The translations under genes and the position numbers were made by a program. Below, piece after piece: positions 58,804-64,000 of a DNA stretch of 64,000 bases; position 1 is the first letter of the stretch, and every line of letters starts with the position of its first letter. Location of the stretch: contig CM065811.1 in the NCBI GenBank assembly GCA_033398695.1, positions 115,739,501 to 115,803,500 of the forward strand, given 5' to 3'. Under the pieces are notes generated by a model. That model did not search any database, was not told the DNA's origin, and worked only from the letters and a program-made list of their open reading frames with translations. Source of the stretch: Orobanche coerulescens. Taxonomy: Eukaryota > Streptophyta > Magnoliopsida > Lamiales > Orobanchaceae.

Positions 58804-59249
58804 CTATATATCATCATTGAGTGAATGGAGGAGCTCATGATGACAGAGTTAACTAAGCAAATGATTTCAAAACTTACAAAAAACACTAACAAATCCATCA
58901 AAATCCACCATTTTAATGAATCGAATAAAATCCATGTATTTTTGAATATCCTCGGATTGTTTTAAATCCAGATTGAATACACCAAAATTTAAATGACATT
59001 TTGAAATCCAAATTGAATACACCCATATTTTAAATGACATTCTGAAATTCAAATTGAATACCTCAAGATTTTAATGGATTCAAAACAATCCAAATTGAAT
59101 AGCCTATAATTTCTAAAATCCAAAAAAATCTCACAAAATCCTAATTGAATACAACCCCCTAAAACTACAACAACATATTTTTCTTTAACTCTGATTTCTA
59201 ATTTTCAAAGCATAAGTCTTGGTCCTTGATTTTTGTCCCCTAAAAATGT
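58804..59249. other. AT-rich, MITE-like stretch with repeated AAATCCAAATTGAATAC
   Basis: The motif AAATCCAAATTGAATAC or a close variant recurs near 58967, 59005, 59044, 59086 and 59128, roughly every 40 bp. The stretch ends AATACAACCCCCT. Ends of this kind occur in some plant MITEs, but I find no clear terminal inverted repeat pair. No coding region. Confidence 0.45.
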
Positions 59250-59709
59250 GTTGACTCCTTAACTTATAGGTTGATTAGTCATTGATTAGATTTTAGGAGC
59301 TTTGAATGTTGAATTTAAAATTTCTTAGTCTTTAGTTTATATTTTTATATTATAATAATTGTAGGAATTTTGGCTATAAATAGCCCTCTTTTTCATTTGT
59401 AAAGACACCTTGAAATTTATCAAAATTGTGAGTGTTTATGTTAACAAACTTTCTTCTTATTTTGTTGAGTGTGTCTCCAAAATATAAATCGTGATTTCAG
59501 TTCACTTATCAAGGCGTTAGAAACTTCATGGCATGTTTGAATCGCACCTTCCATTTTGCTATGACGCGTCACATAGAGGGCTTGAAGTAAAACAACCATT
59601 TGCTTAATATTGGAACGATCTTGGGAACTAAAATCATACTAGCGATAGCGATTACCATGATACGTTGTGTGGGGATCGCATCAGTTGGCTTTGGAGCTCG
59701 TTTTTTCCA
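59250..59709 (+). repeat. probable 5' LTR of the right-hand gypsy element
   Basis: TATAAATA at 59375-59382 and a primer-binding-like TGGTATCA at 59718-59725 bracket a promoter and leader region. The LTR may start TGTTGACTCC near 59250 and end TTTCCA at 59709. There is no second copy in the window to confirm the borders. The small size would suit a Reina-type chromovirus. Confidence 0.45.
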
Positions 59710-59717
59710 TTTCTAAC

Positions 59718-59729
59718 TGGTATCATCTA
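59718..59729 (+). other. candidate primer-binding site
   Basis: TGGTATCA at the start matches the complement of initiator methionine tRNA for eight bases; the following bases do not. It lies upstream of gag in the expected place. Confidence 0.5.
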
Positions 59730-60059
59730 TTTTCCTTCATTTTCATAATCTTCTTATCTTACCATCCTATCATTTCTTTCTATCTTCTAAACCTTCCGTC
59801 TTCTTAATATAAATATAAAAAAATCACGATGATCGGTTCTACCATCACAGTGATCACAATATATATATATATATATAATATTTAATATAAACCATAAGCC
59901 AAGGGAATTATAATCCTTAGCATTTTGGATATAAAAAAAAAAAAGTATACAAAAAAAAGGTATACAAAAAAATATACAAAAAAGAAGGTATACAAAAAAA
60001 GTTATAAAAAAATGTATACGAAAAAAAGAAAAGTATACAAAAAAAGAAGGGTATACAAA

Positions 60060-60090
<31 letters not shown>

Positions 60091-60126
60091 TATCTATCAC
60101 GAAGGTCGGTTCTACCACCACAGTGA

Positions 60127-60157
<31 letters not shown>

Positions 60158-60509
60158 CACACATATACATATCTATCACGAAGGTCGGTTCTACCACCAC
60201 AGTGAAATATAAAAAAAAAAATATAAAGCTGGAGTGCAGATTACCGTCCCTGTAAAATTAAAACTCATCAAAATACTCGTCTATATAATCACCTTGTGAG
60301 CTGTGAGACATTTATATAAAGCCAAGTGATGAAAGACAAGAACCGTGCAAAAAAAAATAAAAGAGCGATCCACGAGCGTTGAGTGATCGAGCAATATACG
60401 TAAGGATCTTGTGAGGATTAATTTGTGTGTGTGTGTGTGTCAAAAAAAAGAGCAAAAAAAAAAAGTAAAAAGAAAAAGGCAAAAAAAAAGAAAAAAAAAA
60501 GCAAACAAA
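59730..60509 (+). repeat. gypsy leader with simple repeats and a repeated block
   Basis: (TA)n tracts lie at about 59861-59880, 60060-60080 and 60127-60150. A block GAAGGTCGGTTCTACCACCA with flanking CATATCTATCAC and CAGTGAA occurs twice (about 60098-60124 and 60178-60205), and a diverged copy at 59825-59853. AAAAAGTATAC repeats (59940-60060), a short (GT)n run (60424-60440) and A-rich tracts fill the rest. No gene. Confidence 0.75.
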
Positions 60510-61580
60510 ATGTCAAAATCCGATATTGAGAAAAATGAATGAAGCGAAGCCCTTCAGAACATACAAGAAATGCTCACTCAATTAATTACAAGACAAGATC
60601 GACAAGAAGAAGCGATCAAAAATTTACAAAAAAAATAAAGAGGACGAGCACCACCATAGAAGAAGGGATATGAGTCCCATCTTATACAGAGAGTACGAGG
60701 ATGAAACATTCTCCGAGGATAGAACTTACCAAAATCGAGCAGGACGTGGTCGAGGAGGTTGTAGAGAACAAGGTAGACGGTATGAAAGGGAAGCACGAAA
60801 CGAGGAAGACCGAAGTATGGGAAATATAAAAATGAAAATCACATCCTTCGAAGGACGGAGTGATCCCGACACATACCTTGACTAGGAGAGGAAGTTGGAA
60901 ACTATATTTGACTGCCACAACTATGCTAGTACTAAGAAAATGAGGTTAGCAATAACTGAATTTTTCGAATATGCCAGTATTTGGTGGGAGCAACTTGTAA
61001 CGGATAGAAGGAGGAATGGAGAGAGACCAATTAATAGTTGGGAGGAATTAAAGATTGTAATGCGTAGAAGATTTGTTCCTAATTATTATCATAAGGAACT
61101 ATTTTCTCGCCTTCAATCCTAAAAACAAGGTCCAAGGAGCATCGAAGATTTTCGAAAGGAAATGGAGATGTTAATGATCTGGGCCGATGTGAGGGAGTTG
61201 AGGGGGGCCACAATGGCGAGATTTCTACATGGCATGAGGGTGGAGATCTCTAAAGAAGTTGATAAACAATATTATGTTGAGTTTGAGGATATGGTATATG
61301 CAGCGATCAAAATTGAGAGGAACTTGCGAAGGGGAGGCAAAGATACTTACTCCACGGAGTAGACAACTCCTTGGAAGCCTCAAATAGGAAATCGAGACGT
61401 ATCCAAGGGCAGTTTTGATAAAAGCACCATGAAGGGGAAGTTTGAGGTGGGGACTGCTAGTCGAACAAAACCCAAAGTCAAATCTACATCCGTAGAAAAT
61501 ACAAACACGAGAAACAGGAACATCAAGTGTTTTCGATGCTACGGGCGAGGACACATTGCATCTCAATGCACTAATAAATG
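60510..61580 (+). pseudogene. gypsy (chromovirus-like) gag
   Basis: It starts MSKSDIEKNE at 60510, then a TGA where Arg would suit. The capsid region is recognisable: FEGRSDPDTYLD, KLETIFDCHNYASTKKMRLA, WWEQLVTDRRRNGERPI, MRRRFVPNYYHKELF, FRKEMEMLMI, TMARFLHGMRVEIS. A zinc knuckle CFRCYGRGHIASQC lies at about 61528-61570. Stops at about 60633, 60884, 61122 and 61362 break the gene. Gag would assemble the RNA-packaging particle. Confidence 0.88.
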
Positions 61581-62150
61581 AGCAATGATACTTAGGTAGG
61601 ACGGAGAATATGAAACAGATGATGAAGAGGAGGAAGAAGGGAAAGAAGAAAGTGATGAAGGAGAGCTAGAATTCGCACCCGCACTTGTCATTAGGAGGGT
61701 GTTGAATGTGAAGGCAAATGAGGAAGAGAGAAACGATAACGAACAACGAGAAAATCTTTTTCACACTAGATGTTTTGTGAAAAATAAAAATTGTAGTGTG
61801 ATCATTGATAACAGAAGTTGCACTAATGTGACTAGTGCGATGCTAGTCGAGGGGTTAGAATTACCAATAAGGCGACATCCTAAGCCTGATAGACTTCATT
61901 AGCTAAATGATTGCGGAGAGGTTCGGGTGAATAAACAGGTACTCATAACCATCACAATTGGATAATACCATGATGATATCCTATGTGACATTGCCCCAAT
62001 GCACGCTTGCCATATTTTGTTGGGTAGACCATGGCATTATAATCGAGATGCCCAACTTAGCGGGAAGAAGAATCATTACTCATTTCAGAAATATGGGAGG
62101 AAAATCACATTAGTTCCCATGACGAAAATACAAGTCCATGGAGACCAAAT
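61581..62150 (+). pseudogene. gypsy aspartic protease region
   Basis: An acidic stretch (YETDDEEEEE) precedes the pepsin-like domain. The active-site block reads VIIDNRSCTNVTSAM where the family usually has a small residue and Gly after Asp (such as DSGS), so the site is altered. MHACHILLGRPWHYNRDAQ near 62000-62055 is the conserved C-terminal block. Stops at 61900-61902 and about 61963 are present. Confidence 0.75.
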
Positions 62151-62154
62151 TCGA

Positions 62155-62340
62155 GTCCAAAAAGAAGTTGAAGAAAAAGAAAAAGAAAAGGAAAAAGAAA
62201 AAGAAAAGCAAAAAGAAAAAGAAAAATAAAAAGAGAAAGAAAAGGAAAAAGAAAAAGAAAAACAAAAATAAAAAGAAAAAGAAAAAGAATAGAAATCGAA
62301 AGAAAAAAAATAAAAAATAAAAAAAAAATATTTATTTATA
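62155..62340 (+). repeat. polypurine tract of AAAGAAAA-type repeats
   Basis: About 180 bases are almost only A and G on the + strand (GAAAAAGAAAAGGAAAAAGA and variants), between protease and RT. It encodes Lys/Glu repeats in one frame and poly-Ser/Phe on the other strand. The tract replaces or extends the protease-RT linker. Confidence 0.9.
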
Positions 62341-63195
62341 AGTGCAAAGGAAGTCGTTAAAGAAGTTGAGGAGGGGCAACCCGCATACTTACTTCTTACG
62401 AAACGAATTTGCATTCTTGACGATTCCGAGTACTATAAAAATTCTATTGCAGGACTTCAATGATGTTTTTCCGGATGAGCTACCACCCGGTTTGCCACCA
62501 AAAAGAGGGATCGAGCACCAAATCAACTTTGTGCTAGGAGCTGTCATTCCAAACCGACGGGCATACCGAAATAATCCTGAAGAGACTAAGGAGATTAAGC
62601 GGCAAGTCGAGGAGTTATTAAGTATTGGGTATATCCGAGAAAGTTTGAGTCCTTGTTCTGTTTCGATAATCGTCGTACCAAATAAATACGGGACTTGGAG
62701 AATGTGCACCGACTGCCTAGAGGTGAATAATATCATGGTAAAGTATCGACATCCAATTCCAAAGTTAGATGATATGTTGGACGAATTACATGGTTCACGT
62801 TTGTTTAGTAAAATTGATTTAATGAAAGGTTATCACCAAATTCGTATGAAAGAAGGGGGTGAATGGAAAACGGCCTTTAAAACTAAATACGAATTATATG
62901 AATGGTTGGTAATGCCTTTTGGTCTTACAAATGTACCAAGCACTTTTATGCGGCTAATGAATCATGTTTTACGTGCTTATATTGGAAAATTTGTTGTTGT
63001 ATACTTTGATGATATTCTCATTTATAGCAAGAGTATAGACGAACACGTTGAATATTTAAGATTGGTTTTAATTACCTTGAGAAAGGAACAATTATATGCT
63101 AGTCTTGAGAAATGTACTTTTTGCATGAATGAGGTTATATTCCTTATGTATGTCATTAGTATTGACGGCATAAAAGTTGATGAAGAAAAGATAAG
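62341..63195 (+). pseudogene. gypsy reverse transcriptase, truncated by an LTR
   Basis: Conserved RT blocks run in order: ELPPGLPPKRGIEHQI, WRMCTDCLEVNNI, RLFSKIDLMKGYHQI, MPFGLTNVPSTFMRLMN and the active site VVYFDDILIYSKS near 63000-63020. At the usual FRDYRAINN position the text is CTDCLEVNNI, a mild deviation. The frame is open for this part, which is unusual in this window. The LTR starting TGTAATATCC at 63196 cuts it right after DEEKI; the last dozen codons of the open frame are LTR sequence. Confidence 0.9.
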
Positions 63196-64000
63196 TGTAA
63201 TATCCGGAACTTCTACTACCGCTGTTTAATATTATTTTATCCGAGTTATATTGTACAGCGTGGAATCTGTACAGTATAGATAAAATAAATGAAGGACTGA
63301 GATGTTAGTATCGGTATAATTGTCGTACTTGGTCGACAATTGTATTAGAGGATATAGTGCGTCATGTATACGTATCCAGTATGTCGAGACGGACGAGAAA
63401 AGTTGGAAATGGCTAAGTGTAACATTATTAGCGCACGCTAATAATCACGAGTAGCGCACGCTATCGTGTAGGTTTAGCACACGGTATGGACATAACTTAG
63501 TGCACGTTAGTGCAGAACAGATCAGAAGGAATCTATGTGTGGACCAGGCCACTTTCGGCGCATGTTCTGAGTAGTCAAACCGATGTTTGTCGTAAAGCAT
63601 TAGCGCACGCTAATGCCTGTTGTTAGCACACGCTAATATCAGTCGGTCAACAGGGAATCTTGGCTTTATTGGTTGCTTTCGGCATGTGGGGTCATGAGCC
63701 TATTCGGAGTAGGTGCCGACTGTAGCAGGTCAACTACGATTAGTGCACGCTAAGATACAAGATTTTGCGTGCGCTAGACAGTGTAGTTTATGTACGTTAT
63801 TGCATGGGCATTACGTACGTAAGCTGATGTGCGGAGCAAGTCAGTAGCCTATGGACCGCGATAGCGCATGCTAACGAAAGAGAGTTAGCGCACGCTAAGT
63901 ATGTAACGTACATTAAATGAGGATGTTAGCGTATGTTAATAATATGCAGTATATATATGTGTAGTTGGGCATTATTCTTCATTTCGTCCATTTCCTTCCT
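63196..64000 (+). repeat. start of a LARD-family LTR in plus orientation
   Basis: It starts TGTAATATCCGGAA and matches the reverse complement of the right end of the LTR at 47519-51214 (GAGTTATATTGTACAGC; ATAAAATAAATGAAGGACTG). Near-palindromes TTAGCGCACGCTAA and variants recur from 63425 to 63940. A TATA-like TATATATATGTG lies at 63949-63960, then a leader with TTTCGTCCATTTCCTTCC. The rest is beyond the window. Confidence 0.9.

Noticed and set aside
62085..62414. Ser/Phe-rich minus-strand ORF
   Set aside because: It is the complement of a polypurine tract and antisense to the gypsy pol region.
63196..63229. Last dozen codons of the open RT frame
   Set aside because: They are LTR sequence starting TGTAATATCC, not RT.

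Overview
This window looks like gene-poor, repeat-rich nuclear DNA from a flowering plant, probably a eudicot. Almost all of it is transposable elements inserted into one another: Ty1/copia, two Ty3/gypsy Tat-type elements that carry an antisense ORF, chromovirus-type gypsy elements, an L1-type LINE, a large CACTA (En/Spm) transposon and a small CACTA-type MITE. I saw no rRNA gene, tRNA gene, CRISPR array, bacterial operon or confident host gene. The only host-like coding candidate is a 100-residue ORF at 20416-20718. All family assignments come from reading motifs by eye; no database search was run.

Left stack (1-20129), innermost first. A complete but decayed Tat-type gypsy element (3616-13596, + strand; two 627-bp LTRs; GGATG target duplication) sits in the 5' leader of a minus-strand copia element (1-16567, 3' end off-window). 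The copia 5' LTR appears to sit in a minus-oriented chromovirus-type LTR (16568-17236). That LTR abuts the tail of a plus-oriented relative (17237-17847), which ends inside the antisense ORF of a second Tat remnant (17848-20129). The junctions at 16567 and 17237 are inferred.

Middle stack (about 21831-57965). A minus-strand gypsy element keeps a gag gene (56391-57929, continuing at 24026 and leftward). An L1-type LINE (24027-56390) interrupts that gag codon series, and the gag reading frame resumes on the far side, 32 kb away. The LINE is itself split by three insertions: a 12.8-kb CACTA transposon (28376-41222) with a TNP2-type transposase and a Ulp1-protease gene, a 9.87-kb LARD-like LTR element with 3.7-kb LTRs and no coding capacity (41345-51214, CCGCT/CCACT target duplication), and a 772-bp CACTA-type MITE (51305-52076, ACA target duplication). 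The CACTA lies between two copies of the same 1.44-kb LINE segment and has lost its left terminal repeat. This is the most unusual structure in the window.

Right part (57966-64000). It holds a LINE fragment, a MITE-like AT-rich stretch, a plus-strand chromovirus-like gypsy element (LTR about 59250-59709; gag, protease and RT to 63195), and the start of another LTR of the LARD family (63196 to the end), in the opposite orientation and cutting the RT gene. Nearly every coding region has in-frame stops or frameshifts, and several stops look like decay of CAG or CGA codons. The window therefore reads as methylated, pericentromeric-style repeat DNA, not as an active gene cluster.
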